DNA from: Lolium rigidum
Lineage: Eukaryota > Streptophyta > Magnoliopsida > Poales > Poaceae
NCBI RefSeq assembly: GCF_022539505.1
Contig: NW_025900006.1
Coordinates: forward strand, 205,552-269,551
DNA: 64,000 nt
Direction: 5' to 3'
Of the stretch, positions 10,720 to 20,715 are shown piece after piece. Each line of letters begins with the position of its first letter. Within the stretch, counting starts at the first letter, position 1. The translations under genes were made by a program, and so were the position numbers. The notes beneath the pieces are model-generated. The model saw only the letters and a program-made list of their open reading frames with translations, was not told the DNA's origin and made no database searches.

Positions 10720-12097
10720 CACTAGTATGCTCCAATAAAATTATTTTTATGGCGCACCAAAAATATGCTCCACAGAAATTTGTAATTTCTGTGGCACATG
10801 TAGGATTGGTGCGCCACAGAACTTTGCTTTCCTGTGGCGCATGTGGATGGATGCGCCACAAAATCTTCATGGGGCCCACCCGGGGTCCAGCACTGCACAT
10901 GGGGGAAGGGAAATCTGTGGCGCATTTGTCACATATGTCCACATGCGCCACAGAAAGTCAAAATTTTGTGGCGCATGTAGGCATATGCGCCAGAGAAAGT
11001 TGCAGGGTTTTTTCTCCCCATGCACCTCCACCCCCCCCCCGGAATCGCTTTTTTAGCATTGTGAAGTAAAAAAGGAAATAGATAGAAATTTCAAAAAAAA
11101 AAATCGTTCGAGGTGCCGATGTATTATGTCATCTAGCACCACTGAAAAATACCAAACATGAATTTCGAATTTGTTTTTTGCAAAATTGTGTTATAAAATC
11201 ATCAAACTGGATTTCTGGTTGCATACGAACTCGAAAAAATGCACAATATATCAAAATGTTCCCACAAAAATTCTACATCCAAATTCACCCGAGCTAGGCC
11301 GGTTGGACAATTTTTAGAATCTCCAAATTCGAAAAGAGTAAAAAATCACGACAAGTTAAAGATTTTTTCTGCAAAATAAAAAAATCGAAGAAAAAAAATC
11401 TGTGGCGCATCTTGTGCCCATGCGCCACAGAAGTTTTTACCCGAATTTTGAATTTCGGAGGCGCCATTACTCCTCCACTTCTCCTCCACCACTTCTCCTC
11501 ACTTTTCCACACTTCTTTATCTCCCCACTTCTCCTCCTTCTCCACTTCTCCTCCCACCACCACCACCTCCACATCCTCCATTCGTCTCCACCACCACCAC
11601 CACCACATCCTCCATTCTTCTCCACCATCACCACCACCACCACCACCTTGCCCTCCTCATCCTCCGGCGACCACCACCACCTTCTCCTCCTCCTCCGGCG
11701 ACCAGCACCACCACCATCTCCACCACCACCACCACCACCAGCCGACCGGCCTCCTCCTCATCCACCCAACCTCCACCCCACGCAACACCACCACCTTCCG
11801 GCGAAATTCAAAAAAAAAATGGCAAAATCCGGCGGCCCCAGAGATTTGGCTGTCATTGTTTCTAAAATTCAAAAAAAAATCTGTGGCGCATATTGGCATG
11901 GTGCGCCAAAGAAGTTTTAGAAAATTTTATGTGGCGCATATTAACCTGGTGCGCCACAGAAGTTTCAAAAATTTTGTGGCGAATGTACATATGCGTCACA
12001 GAATTCAAATGCTAGTCGCGTGACAACTGTGGCTACCGAGATATACGCCACATAATTTAAATTTGGTGCGCCACAGATGAGCTATTTTCCACTAGTG
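10720..12097. mobile_element. Complete small non-autonomous CACTA transposon
   Basis: The left end is CACTAGTATGCTCC at 10720; the right end, inverted, is CACTAGTGGAAAATAGC ending at 12097. Both sides carry the 3-bp duplication CAT (10717-10719 and 12098-12100). The ends are packed with short subterminal repeats built on TGTGGCGCATnnG and its inverse ATGCGCCACAGA: about eight at 10745-11000 and about seven at 11398-12078, the arrangement that CACTA transposases bind. The middle holds a (CCA)n/(TCC)n-rich stretch at 11460-11770 that opens long but low-complexity frames and is not a gene. There is no transposase, so mobilisation would be in trans. Confidence 0.85.
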
Positions 12098-12100
12098 CAT

Positions 12101-13555
12101 GGATCATACAACACAGTTTATGTACCGCCTAAAGACTCTACAACTTAGTCAGTTAGGATTCTTGTGTAAACCTTAGGACCAACGTAGTACATAAGTCATG
12201 TAGCCGAAGGGCAGGACCAATCTCATCATTGTAACATTACACATCGTCTGCAATTATAGTCATTTATCGCATGAGTAGGCCCTGTCATGGATCTCGAACC
12301 TAGGTACCTCGTGTATATCACCGTTTCGATTTTCTTCACACCTTACTCCCTACTTCTCTCTTCACCGACTCTGGTGATGGAGAGAGGAGGGCGACCCGCC
12401 TTCGGTTTATGCTAATGTATGTAGTTGTCGCTAGGTGGCCTAAGGACCTCTTGATAATTTTATTAATCAATAGACTGGTAGACTTTTTGCAAAGAAAACT
12501 ATAAAAAAAATATTTCTAACAAGGTAAACAATGAAACAACTAGTATTATGAAGAATGTCACGGGCGCTGTTTAATTAGGAATAAATTCCACGGAGCAAAC
12601 TCATCAGGAGCCGTTAGATATTATTACAGCATACGGTAGACGGCAATTTTTTTAAGAAACTACCACGTAACTAAGTTACCAGAACCCACAACCAAGTTTA
12701 ATTTTTTACCCTGATCGACCTCTCAAGGAGCACAAGACCATGTGCAATGAAAGGTGCTTAGCTAGTTGGTTATGATAAATAAACCAATCTTTTTTGATCA
12801 CTGGTGCTTATTTACATGAGACTAGCAAACAGCAAGCATCAGGTACGTAACAGCCTAGCAAGTTCAGATTTGCTTGCTAGCTCGGCGCGCTCGCGGGACA
12901 GTACACGCAGAGTTAGTTTCTTGGATGGCCGCCCATATCGAGCATAATATTTACTAATGAATCATGTAAGCAATGTGCTTAATTAGCCCATAGACGACTC
13001 GCTTTGACGACCGTGCCTTGGCAGGTCCACGACCGTATCATGTCCTTTTTCATAGTCAAAGATACTAGCCCACAGAAAAATAATAAGATTAATCAAAGAT
13101 TGCGTCGCGTGGATCCGGTCCACGGTTCGTCCACGCTCTGCGCACGTAGCAAGCAGGTCGTTGACCCGTAGTCAACGTTGTTGGAGATAGAACGACAGAC
13201 ACAAGCTTCACTTTTTTTGAGGGAAGCATCAAGAGTTTGATGCGGATTTTATAATCACCAACAATCTATCTATCTATTATATACTAAAAATATAATATGG
13301 AGGTTTAAAATAGAGACATCACGTTAATCCACATCATCAAAATTACTTTAATTGTTAGATCTAAAATTTACGGTTATGATTTAACAAAAAATGAATATTC
13401 ACGTAATTCAATTACGGTTGCCACGTTCCATAAAAAACATATATATCAAATATGAAGGGCAACTCAGATCAGCGTACCATGTATATAAGACGTGAAAAAA
13501 AAAAGAACTCATGAACTAAAACAGTCAACCTGCCTAGACGTGCATCTTTAGGACT
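12101..13555. other. Intergenic DNA, nothing supported
   Basis: No gene, RNA or complete element seen. A segment from about 13265 begins TCTATCTATCTATTATATAC, preceded by A. It is AT-rich and of a type repeated in cereal genomes; it could be a Helitron 5' end, but no hairpin plus CTRR end could be paired with it. Confidence 0.4.
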
Positions 13556-13568
13556 CTCTAGCTCTGTT

Positions 13569-14611
13569 TTTTTTTTTAAATAAAGAAAGCCCCGGAGGAC
13601 CTAGATACTGCTTATATTAATAAAAAGACAGTACACATTGCTTACAAACCCAAAGAGAACCAGGACATACAACTTGGTTCCTAAAATTTGCAGAGAGGAC
13701 CCCAACAACCTGGAGGAAAACGCGATCAGGTCCAAGATCTCGCCTGCACGAGCACAGCATCGCCGTCGCCGGGGATGGCGCCACTTGAGACGATGATGCC
13801 TCCATGGCCAGACCATGGAACTCGCAAGGCCAGAGTCACTGCCTCCCATCTGGCACGCCGGCCGGGAGGAAAGATGGCCGCCCTTCGGCCAGAAGAAACG
13901 ACGGCGCGGAGGCCGCCAGTCGACCATCCCCGTGGGTGGCGTAGCTTCCAACCGCCTGTCAACCACCGAGCTGGGCGGCGTAGCTCCATGACCACCACCG
14001 TTGATGAGCTCAGAACCCAGACGCAGTCTCAAGACAGCAGGGGCGAGATTCTCCTTGACACAAGAAATACCTGAACCACGAACTATGAGCTCCGCCCGGA
14101 CTCCTTGAGAATCGATCCCATGAATTTCCCGCCATGCCGACTGAAGCAGAGCTTCCCGCCGCCGCTCCCCTCCTCCATCTCCTTGATGGCTGAAGCAGAG
14201 AGGAAGAACTACAAACTCCACCTCACCAGCACAGCAACAAACCTCCAAATCGAGACCTGGAGGACCAACCACGAGCTTATTTAGGGGATGCGCCATGGAG
14301 GGTCCCTCCAGCAGCAACAGGCACCACACCGCCGCCACCATCAAGAACTCCACCGCTGGCCATCGGACGCTGCTCGCCGGCGTCGATAGCACACATCCCT
14401 TGGGCATAACGCCAGACCGGCAGGACGCCAAACTCCATAGAGGAACAAACCAACTGGTATTAGACCTAGTATATACACTAGAAGCTCCGGCGCCTCGCCT
14501 TAGCCCTTCCCGGACGGCATCGCTGACGAGAATGGCCTCGGTTTGGCCCGGTTTCCCGACTCTCAACTAGCTACGCAGCAGCGAGAGAGGAGAAAAGAGA
14601 TAAGGCTCTGC
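13569..14611 (-). mobile_element. Non-LTR retroposon with 13-bp target-site duplication
   Basis: CTCTAGCTCTGTT occurs identically at 13556-13568 and 14612-14624. Directly inside the left copy is a T-run, that is a poly(A) tail on the minus strand, preceded in minus sense by a LINE-like 3' end (GGTCCTCCGGGGCTTTCTTT). The 1.04-kb body is GC-rich and shows no reverse transcriptase. A 321-residue minus frame (13601-14566) spans it but is Trp/Arg/Gly-rich with no domain I recognise and covers the tail, so I treat it as non-coding. The best reading is a non-autonomous LINE-type retroposon or a retroposed transcript copied by LINE machinery. Confidence 0.7.
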
Positions 14612-14624
14612 CTCTAGCTCTGTT

Positions 14625-15645
14625 CAATAATTCCTTTTCTTCTCGCTAGCTCCAGCCATTGCCCTATTTGAGTCCTTCCACCAAAATCAAACATCAACAG
14701 CCCCACAGCAGAACACGACATTGTTTATTAGTTCATCAATTTCTTTCGCTTGGTCAAGCAAACTATGTGATCTCAGATATTAATCAATGGTGTACTCTTA
14801 TATACTATATAAGCAGTAGATGGATGTTTAATAGAACCACCACGTCAAGAGTCGACAAGTCACCTAAATTAATTTAGAAGTTAGATATTATTTGACAATA
14901 AATTATTAAGTACGTAATTATAACTATGTAGGTCCGTTTTTCACTGTCTATACCTAATAATAAATGAGCTATCTGCGAGGTATCGTACGACGGCGAGGGA
15001 AGGCAGGGGCGACGGGCGCACGAGAGAAGAACATGATTTATTTTCACATTAGGAGGGCCAAAACAAAGAAGAAATAAAATGCTAGGGGGTTTTCTGTAAA
15101 AAAAATGTGTAAGACTGACGGTCCAACATGTTTGGTGGGACGGAGAGAGTAGTCCACATTGGATTTTTACAACTACATGCTAGTTGTATATTGAATTCAG
15201 TGCCTTTGTTTTGCTGCAATATTTGATCTTTACAAATTTTCAATCTTAGATGACCATGCAATTCAAGAAGTGTAGTTGCCTATGCCCTCTATGCTCATCC
15301 TGAATTCAGCTATGGAAATAAAAAATTATTGTCTTCTCGAGCGATCCTGCTTGACGATGCGAAGTTGCTGCCACCGAGGAACACACTTTTGTCTAAGGCC
15401 GTCACACATTGTTTCTCAAGGTGGCCCATTAGTTCCTTGGAGCTAGCCGAGTTCGCATGGAGTACTCCGGTATCGGCAAAGACCTGCAAGGCTGCAAAGC
15501 ACTTTAGGTTCCTTCGATCAAGCCTCGGATTCTCAGGTTGGTGATAGTCTGATATCGTGGGAGGCTGGGAGAGTGCTCGTTCACGGTTCGGTTCCAGAGA
15601 AACGTCACGCAAAGAGAACGTATTGAGGCAGAAAACAATCGATCG
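14625..15645. other. Intergenic DNA with AT-rich repeat scraps
   Basis: 14790-14970 is an AT-rich repeat-like tract. Near 15136, GGGACGGAGAGAGTAG matches one end of a Stowaway MITE, but its partner end was not found. No gene supported. The region up to 15645 would be the promoter side of the IQD remnant; no convincing TATA element is seen. Confidence 0.4.
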
Positions 15646-16239
15646 ATGGAGGCGTCGGGGAAGTGGATCAAGACGGTCGTGGGGCTCAAGCCGGCTGCAG
15701 CGGAGAAGGAAAAGCACGGCGGCGGGGCGAAGTGCTGCAAGTGGAGTCGACTATGGTGGAGCTCGTCGGGCGGCCAGAGGGGCGCCGCGTCGGCGGCGGA
15801 GGTGTCTGAGACGTCGTCCCCGGCCGCTGACGCGCTGAGCTCCGTCGTCGCGGCCGTCATGCGCATGACTCCCAAGGACTTCCGCGTCATCACGCAGGAG
15901 TGGGCAGCACTCCGCATCCAGACCGCCTTCCGCGGCTTCCTGACCAGGAGGGCGGTGAGGGCTCTGCGAGGGATCGTCCGCCTGCAGGCGATGGTGCGCG
16001 GAGGCCGTGTGCGTCAGCAGCTTGCCGTGACGGCCAAGTGCATGCAGGCGCTCCTGCGGGTGCAAGCGCGGGCACGGGATCGGCGCACCCGGCTGTCGGC
16101 GGACGGCCGAGACTTCTACGACGCGCTCGACGACCACGGTGGCCACGCGGATCCCGTCAAGGAAGCAGAGCCCGGCTGCCGCTGGCGGGCTACTCTCCCC
16201 TTGCGGCTGTTTCGACTAAAAAGTGAAACGTTGCCCTAG
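15646..16239 (+). pseudogene. IQD (IQ67-domain) calmodulin-binding protein, C-terminally truncated
   Basis: A 197-residue frame starting MEASGKWIKTVVGLK, the usual N-terminus of a plant IQD subgroup (normally MGASGKW). Residues ~85-160 form the IQ67 domain: WAALRIQTAFRGFL, RALRGIVRLQAMVRGG and KCMQALLRVQARARDRR give the spaced IQ, 1-5-10 and 1-8-14 calmodulin-binding motifs. The domain is continuous in the genome, while most IQD genes have a phase-0 intron within it. After DPVKEAE the family normally goes on for 200-300 residues; here it runs into unrelated sequence and stops. IQD proteins link calmodulin to microtubules, plasma membrane and nucleus. The missing intron plus missing C-terminus suggest a retrocopy or truncated duplicate, probably non-functional. 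Confidence 0.75.
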
Positions 16240-16776
16240 GATCCAGGGGTTTTCCTAGATGCGTTATAGGATAATAATAAAGTTGCGTGCTATATTTTTT
16301 TATTAAAAATTAAGAAAATATGAGCTGACAAAAATAATGTTAGAGACCATATGTGGGAATATTGCATTTTCATTAATCTCATCGCATTGTACAAATATAA
16401 AGTGCATGTTTACCAAGCATTATATATCATTTTGCATGCTTCCTCGCGCTCATGAAGTATCTAACTTACAAGATTGCCTAGTTTACTAATACTCAGTGCC
16501 ATGTCGCGTTGAGGTGTTTGCGTGTTGGCTTTGCTCATTCGGGTGACTTGGTCGTCGACTCGTATGGACCGGGTGCAATATCGGGGTCGGCGTTGTGTTG
16601 GTTGTTTTGTATCGGATTTTTGGGCGGTTTCACTTATAAACTATTCAAGCTGTTTTTTGATTTAATAAATGATGAAAAAGTCATTGGCTAGGTTCAAAAC
16701 AAAAAATGGAAAGAGAAGAGATGGGGTTCAGCCGTTCAGGGTGCATCATGCATGGCACGCCGTGATGGATCAAGCT
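16240..16776. other. Intergenic DNA with possible LINE 3' tail
   Basis: AT-rich sequence. 16510-16700 (GTGTTGGCTTTGC to TAATAAATGATGAAAAAG) resembles the 3' untranslated tail of a grass LINE on the plus strand, but no coding part or target-site duplication supports it. Confidence 0.25.
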
Positions 16777-17251
16777 TCAAGTGCTCTGACGGTAGAGGTG
16801 CACCGGCAGGCGTGGTTCCGCGTGCAGCACCAATGGCTTTGCCAAGCAGAGGTCTTGCTTGGACTCCATGAGATGGATGGCCGATACTCCAGCTGGTTTG
16901 GCCCATGTAAAGCCCTGTAGGAGCCTGCCGAAGAGCATGACGCTCATAGCTGTTCCTAGCGACGCTGCAATGCAACCACGGCGGCTGGTGCTGAAGGAGA
17001 TGAACCTCAAGTCGTTCTCGGTGAGCGCCACTTCGACGCCGTCTCCCATGTGGCGCTCCGGCTTGAAGCTGAGCGGGTCGTCCCAGACGATCGGGTTTCG
17101 GCCCCAGGCCGGTCCTGCTGAGGAGGAGGTGGCTTCCCTTGGGCACGCCGTAGCCGGCGACGATGGTGTCGGTGATGGCGACGTGGGGCACATTGAAGGG
17201 AGCGATGGGATGCAGTCGAAACGACTTGCGAATGCATGCCGCAGCTGGCAC
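16777..17251 (-). pseudogene. CYP79-like cytochrome P450, C-terminal fragment
   Basis: On the minus strand the reading starts in [13 protein letters not shown] and [20 protein letters not shown]; after an extra G near 17102 it continues [18 protein letters not shown], then the haem loop [15 protein letters not shown], to a stop at 16777. The haem-binding Cys is kept, but the family loop FSTGRRGCPG/A is altered (Gly to Ser two residues before the Arg pair, Gly-side positions changed). CYP79 enzymes turn amino acids into oximes, the first step to cyanogenic glucosides and related defence compounds, on the ER. Only the last ~150 residues are present; the 5' side runs straight into a hairpin repeat at 17252. 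Frameshift, truncation and loop changes make it a pseudogene. Confidence 0.8.
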
Positions 17252-17303
17252 ATGTTACTACTCTATGTTACATAGTGGGGAGTAACATAGTGTAGTAACA
17301 TGC
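17252..17303. repeat. Hairpin inverted repeat (MITE remnant)
   Basis: Arms of 21 bp at 17252-17272 and 17283-17303 match 20/21 in inverted orientation around a 10-base loop. It abuts the broken end of the P450 remnant. The phrase TATGTTACT is typical of small terminal-inverted-repeat elements in cereals. Confidence 0.6.
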
Positions 17304-17324
17304 ACATATTACTACTCTATGTTA

Positions 17325-17372
17325 GCACCTTCATAGTGATTAGTAACATCAAAGTAGTATCACAGATGTACG
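17325..17372 (+). repeat. 48-bp perfect inverted repeat, left copy
   Basis: This matches 18754-18801 over 48/48 bases in reverse complement. It starts AGCACCTTCATAGTG and ends CAGATGTAC. The partner lies within the second copy of the local tandem duplication, at a point where the first copy has different sequence. Confidence 0.75.
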
Positions 17373-17603
17373 AATTAATTAGTTTGTAGACTCGCTGTAT
17401 CTTAAAAAGTGTGATGTTAGTAACTATGTTACTCAATCCTCTTCTCTCCTCATTAACGATCTCTTACCTTCCTTCCTCATAGTTGCTTCTTCCCTGGAAG
17501 AAGGGAAACGGACGCCCAAATCAACACCACCATGGAAAGTTTGTAACAAGCGCAGCGTCAGAACCACCGGCCGTCAGGTGCCCAAATCAGCGGCACTGAA
17601 AAC

Positions 17604-18692
17604 TGCAGCTACTTCTGCAGAAAATACGGAAAAAAATATTTGAAGGAAGAAAATAAAATGTTGCATTTAGTGGTTTCCGGAATAGTAATTGTTAGGAATA
17701 CTTTTGTTTCGAGGCACTATTTAAACTGCATCTATTCTCATTTTGAGGCATTTTTCTGAAATGTCTTCTATTTCAATTTAAGGCAGTTATCAAAAATGCC
17801 TCTATTTTCATTTTGTAGCACTTTTCTAAGATGCCTTTCATTATATGTTCAGGCATTGTTGAAAGGTGCCTCAAATTATAAATAAACGCATTAACTAAAC
17901 AATGCCTGCAAACTAAAATAAAGGAAGTCTTAGACAGTGCCTGCAAATGCAAATAAATGAAGTACTTACAAGCGCCTATAAATTAAAGTGAGGCACTCCT
18001 CAAATACAAAATCCCAACAACTGTAATAATTTTGCATTTATCCAAAACTTATTCACAATTCCAGCAATCGCAACCCCGACAATGAAAAGTTTGCTTATAT
18101 AAGTTTACTAAATTTGCTTACGGAAGTCCTGAAGGGGAACATGCATATAAAACAAAAAAAATGTCCTACACGAACATCCAAGATCTGTTCTATGTAGATG
18201 ATGTAACTGGTATTCAATCGATATTACTCACCGAGTAATGCCGAAGAGCTCGATAATAGTGATAATCCAGGAGATCCATGTAGTTAGGCTAATTACTCCC
18301 AACCACGAGGATATCTCCTCCTTGCTCCAGGAATTGGACGGGCGATTCATGCGGTGTAGGCCACGCGTATGGAGGTATGATCCATGAGGGCTTTCCTGGC
18401 CAGGGCTAGGCACTCACGGTGAGAGAGGTTCATGTTGGAAATATGCCCTAGAGGCAATAATAATATATTTATTATCATATTTCCTTGTTCAAGATAAATA
18501 TTTGTACTCAAGGCTAGAATTGTATTAAGCGGAAAAATAGTACTTGTGTGATTTGCAAACAACATCCTGTCACTAGCAAGTCTCTACTAGACTATCCCGT
18601 TGGTTAACGATGGTTAAGGTTTTCTAACCATGGTTCGTGGAGAAGAATTCAAAAAGGGATGCTCCTAATGCTAATGGCAGGAGAGAGAGAGT
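17604..18692 (+). repeat. Tandem duplication, copy 1 (empty MULE site)
   Basis: About 1.09 kb, beginning TGCAGCTACTTCTG, that recurs as 18693-24180 once the inserted element is removed. It contains an Angela/WIS-type LTR start at about 18433. At 17880-17900 it holds the uninterrupted sequence AAATTATAAATAAACGCATT, the pre-insertion state of the MULE in copy 2. The frames inside are not coding. Confidence 0.8.
18433..18640 (+). repeat. Copia (Angela/WIS-type) LTR fragment in copy 1
   Basis: TGTTGGAAATATGCCCTAG at 18433 is the canonical LTR start of this group; homology fades near 18640 at AACCATGGTTCG. Only about 200 of some 1,700 bases remain. Confidence 0.7.
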
Positions 18693-18753
18693 ATTGCAGC
18701 TACTTCTGTAGAAAATACAGGAAAAATTATTTGGAGGAAGAAAATAGAATTTT

Positions 18754-18801
18754 GTACATCTGTGATACTACTTTGATGTTACTAATCACTATGAAGGTGC
18801 T
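18754..18801 (-). repeat. 48-bp perfect inverted repeat, right copy
   Basis: Reverse complement of 17325-17372 with no mismatch. It is absent from the matching place in copy 1, so it arrived or was rearranged after the duplication. Confidence 0.75.
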
Positions 18802-19010
18802 CCCAGATTAGTAATTATTGGGAGTACTTTTGTTTAGAGGCACTATTTAAACTGCATCTATTCTCATTTTGAGGCATTTTTCTGAAATGTCTTCTATTTC
18901 AATTTAAGGTTGTTATCAGAAATGCCTCTATTTTCATTTTGTACCACTTTTCTAAGATACCTTTCATTATATGTTCAGGCATTGTTGAAAGGTGCCTCAA
19001 ATTATAAATA

Positions 19011-19093
19011 GGGATTTCTATTTTCCTGCCCCTGGCTCCTTAGTTGTGCTCAGTTTTCCCCAGCCCCTTAGTTTTTCCTCAGTTTTCCCCAAG
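19011..19093 (+). repeat. MULE left terminal inverted repeat
   Basis: 83 bp beginning GGGATTTCTATTTTCC. The CAGTTTTCCCC motif occurs twice within it (around 19060 and 19080). Its partner is 23290-23372 with nine mismatches. Confidence 0.9.
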
Positions 19094-19396
19094 ACCTTGT
19101 CTGAAACCCGCAGAAGGAGCTCGGACGGAGGATTCCCGTTTAGTTGACGTTGGTTGGTGCTGGCAAGTGGGGCCGCTGTTGGTGCCCCGAAGTGGACACG
19201 TCTTCACTTATCCAGATCATTGTGGGACCCACAACCTGTCCTCGTTAGTGCACCGGACCCACAACTTACCCAGGTGACCGTTGCAAAATGGGAGCCTGAG
19301 CCAGCCCCGTGCCCGTGCCATTGCTTCCCCTTTCTTTCCCCGCGCCCCATTGTTCTTCTTCTCCCCCAGCGGCAGCCCTTCTCCGGCAGGCGGGTG

Positions 19397-19921
19397 ATGT
19401 CTAGTTTCTCTTCGACCTCCCGTTCTTCATGGTCGCAGTATGGACCCGTGTCTTTGACAAGATGCCCTAACTGCCCACGCCAGGAGCCTCTGAAGCGGTC
19501 GATCTGTAAGACGGACGAGAACGGCAAGCGTGGATGTGAGTTCCTTGCATGCGAGAGCTTGCCATATAGAGAGGGGGATAAGGTTATATCTCGCTCCAAT
19601 TTCTCTGTTTTCTCTCGATTTTCTTGTTATTCCCTCGAATTTGGGATTTAGGGTTCACGTTGTTGTTTTCAGATCCTGAAGAAATGCAGGCATTTCAAGT
19701 GGATCGATCTGTACGTTCAGAGGCTTCAATTGCAGGAATCAATTGGCGCTATTGGGGAGCGCAATTTGGGAGGGGGGCTTGCAGTAGAGAATGCGGCGGA
19801 GAGAGGAGCCGTTCCGATTATGCCTAATGCTCCCAATGCGGGACTCGGTGGAAGTGAAGGGAGAACTGAAAAAAATGAACAAGCGATTAAGGCAGCTGAT
19901 CGAGTTGAAGAAGCAAGCTAA
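19397..19921 (+). CDS. GRF-type zinc-finger protein carried by MULE
   Basis: Two exons, 19397-19582 and 19673-19921 (donor AAG|GTTATAT, acceptor TTTTCAG|ATC, phase 0), give 144 residues. The first exon reads RCPNCPRQEPLKRSICKTDE, then RGCEFLACES; the second starts ILKKCRHFKWIDLYVQRLQ. Together these make a GRF-like zinc finger (C-P-x-C ... G-x-x-F-x-x-C ... C-x-x-F-x-W), split by the intron, as in many grass GRF-type proteins. GRF fingers bind single-stranded nucleic acid in APE2, TOP3A and NEIL3. The tail (residues 80-144) is Ala/Gly/Glu-rich with no further domain. It lies 304 bp inside the left TIR, so TIR sequence may act as its promoter. The exon-intron model is inferred from sequence; both exons are open. 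Confidence 0.65.
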
Positions 19922-20104
19922 TCGATGGATGGTTGTTTTTTCTGTTGTATAATTGCGATAGGATTCTTATCATTGCTCACCGGGCGCTAGAAGTTGTTAC
20001 AAGGGATACCTTGTTACAAATCCATTATTCAGTTACATGTACTTGTAGTTGTTTTCATAGTTAGTGTGTGCATTCACCGAAATTACCAACTATATTGGAA
20101 TACT

Positions 20105-20715
20105 AAAGAAAGTTGATAATTGTTAGAGGGTGACAAATAATCCCACCGAAATCCCCAAATATGTCAAAACTATATCCCCTAAAAGAAAAGGAAAGCGAAA
20201 GATATTTGATAATTGTTAGAGGGGTGACAATAATGCATTCACCGAAATCTGCAAATATGTATGCCTCATGTTTATACCAAAATTATACCACTTTTGGACC
20301 ATTTCAAATTACCAAAACTATATCCCCTAAAAGAAAAGGAAAGCGAAAGATAGTTGATAATTGTTAGAGGGGTGACAATAATGCATTCACCGAAATCCGC
20401 AAAAATGTATGCCTCATGTTTATACCAAAATTATACCACTTTTGGGCCGTTTCAAATTACCAAAACTATATGCCAAAACTATATCCCCTAAAAGAAAAGG
20501 AAAGTGAAAGATAGTTGATAATTGTTAGAGGGGTGACAATAATGCATTCACCGAAATCCGCAAATATGTATGCCTCATGTTTGTACCAAAATTATACCAC
20601 TTTTGGGCCGTTTCAAATTACCGAAACTATAACCCAAACTATATCCCCTAAAAGAAAAGGAAAGCGAAAGATAGTTGTTAATTGTTAGAGGGGTGACAAT
20701 AATGCATCCACCGAC
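20105..20715 (+). repeat. Tandem repeat, 149-160 bp period, about 3.7 copies
   Basis: The phrase CTATATCCCCTAAAAGAAAA recurs at 20170, 20319, 20479 and 20639, each followed by GATAATTGTTAGAGGGGTGA and the rest of the unit. A diverged partial unit precedes the first. It lies between the two MULE genes; a (GA)n tract follows at 20733-20750. Confidence 0.85.

Noticed and set aside
11402..12023. Pro/Ser/His-rich frames of 172 and 203 codons
   Set aside because: They come from a (CCA)n/(TCC)n low-complexity block inside the CACTA element and its subterminal repeats; no domain.
13265..13560. Possible Helitron 5' end (A followed by TCTATCTATCTATTATATAC)
   Set aside because: No 3' hairpin with CTRR could be found in a sensible position, and no Rep/helicase; left as a note only.
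13601..14566. 321-codon minus frame considered as a gene
   Set aside because: It runs through the poly(A)-side tail of the retroposon, has odd Trp/Arg/Gly composition and no recognisable domain.
15120..15160. Stowaway MITE
   Set aside because: Only one end (GGGACGGAGAGAGTAG) is visible, without partner TIR or TA duplication.
15310..15717. 135-codon minus frame ahead of the IQD gene
   Set aside because: Overlaps the IQD start on the other strand, and no family recognised; likely chance in GC-rich DNA.
16500..16705. LINE 3' tail on the plus strand
   Set aside because: Only tail-like wording, no RT remnant, no clear poly(A) or TSD.
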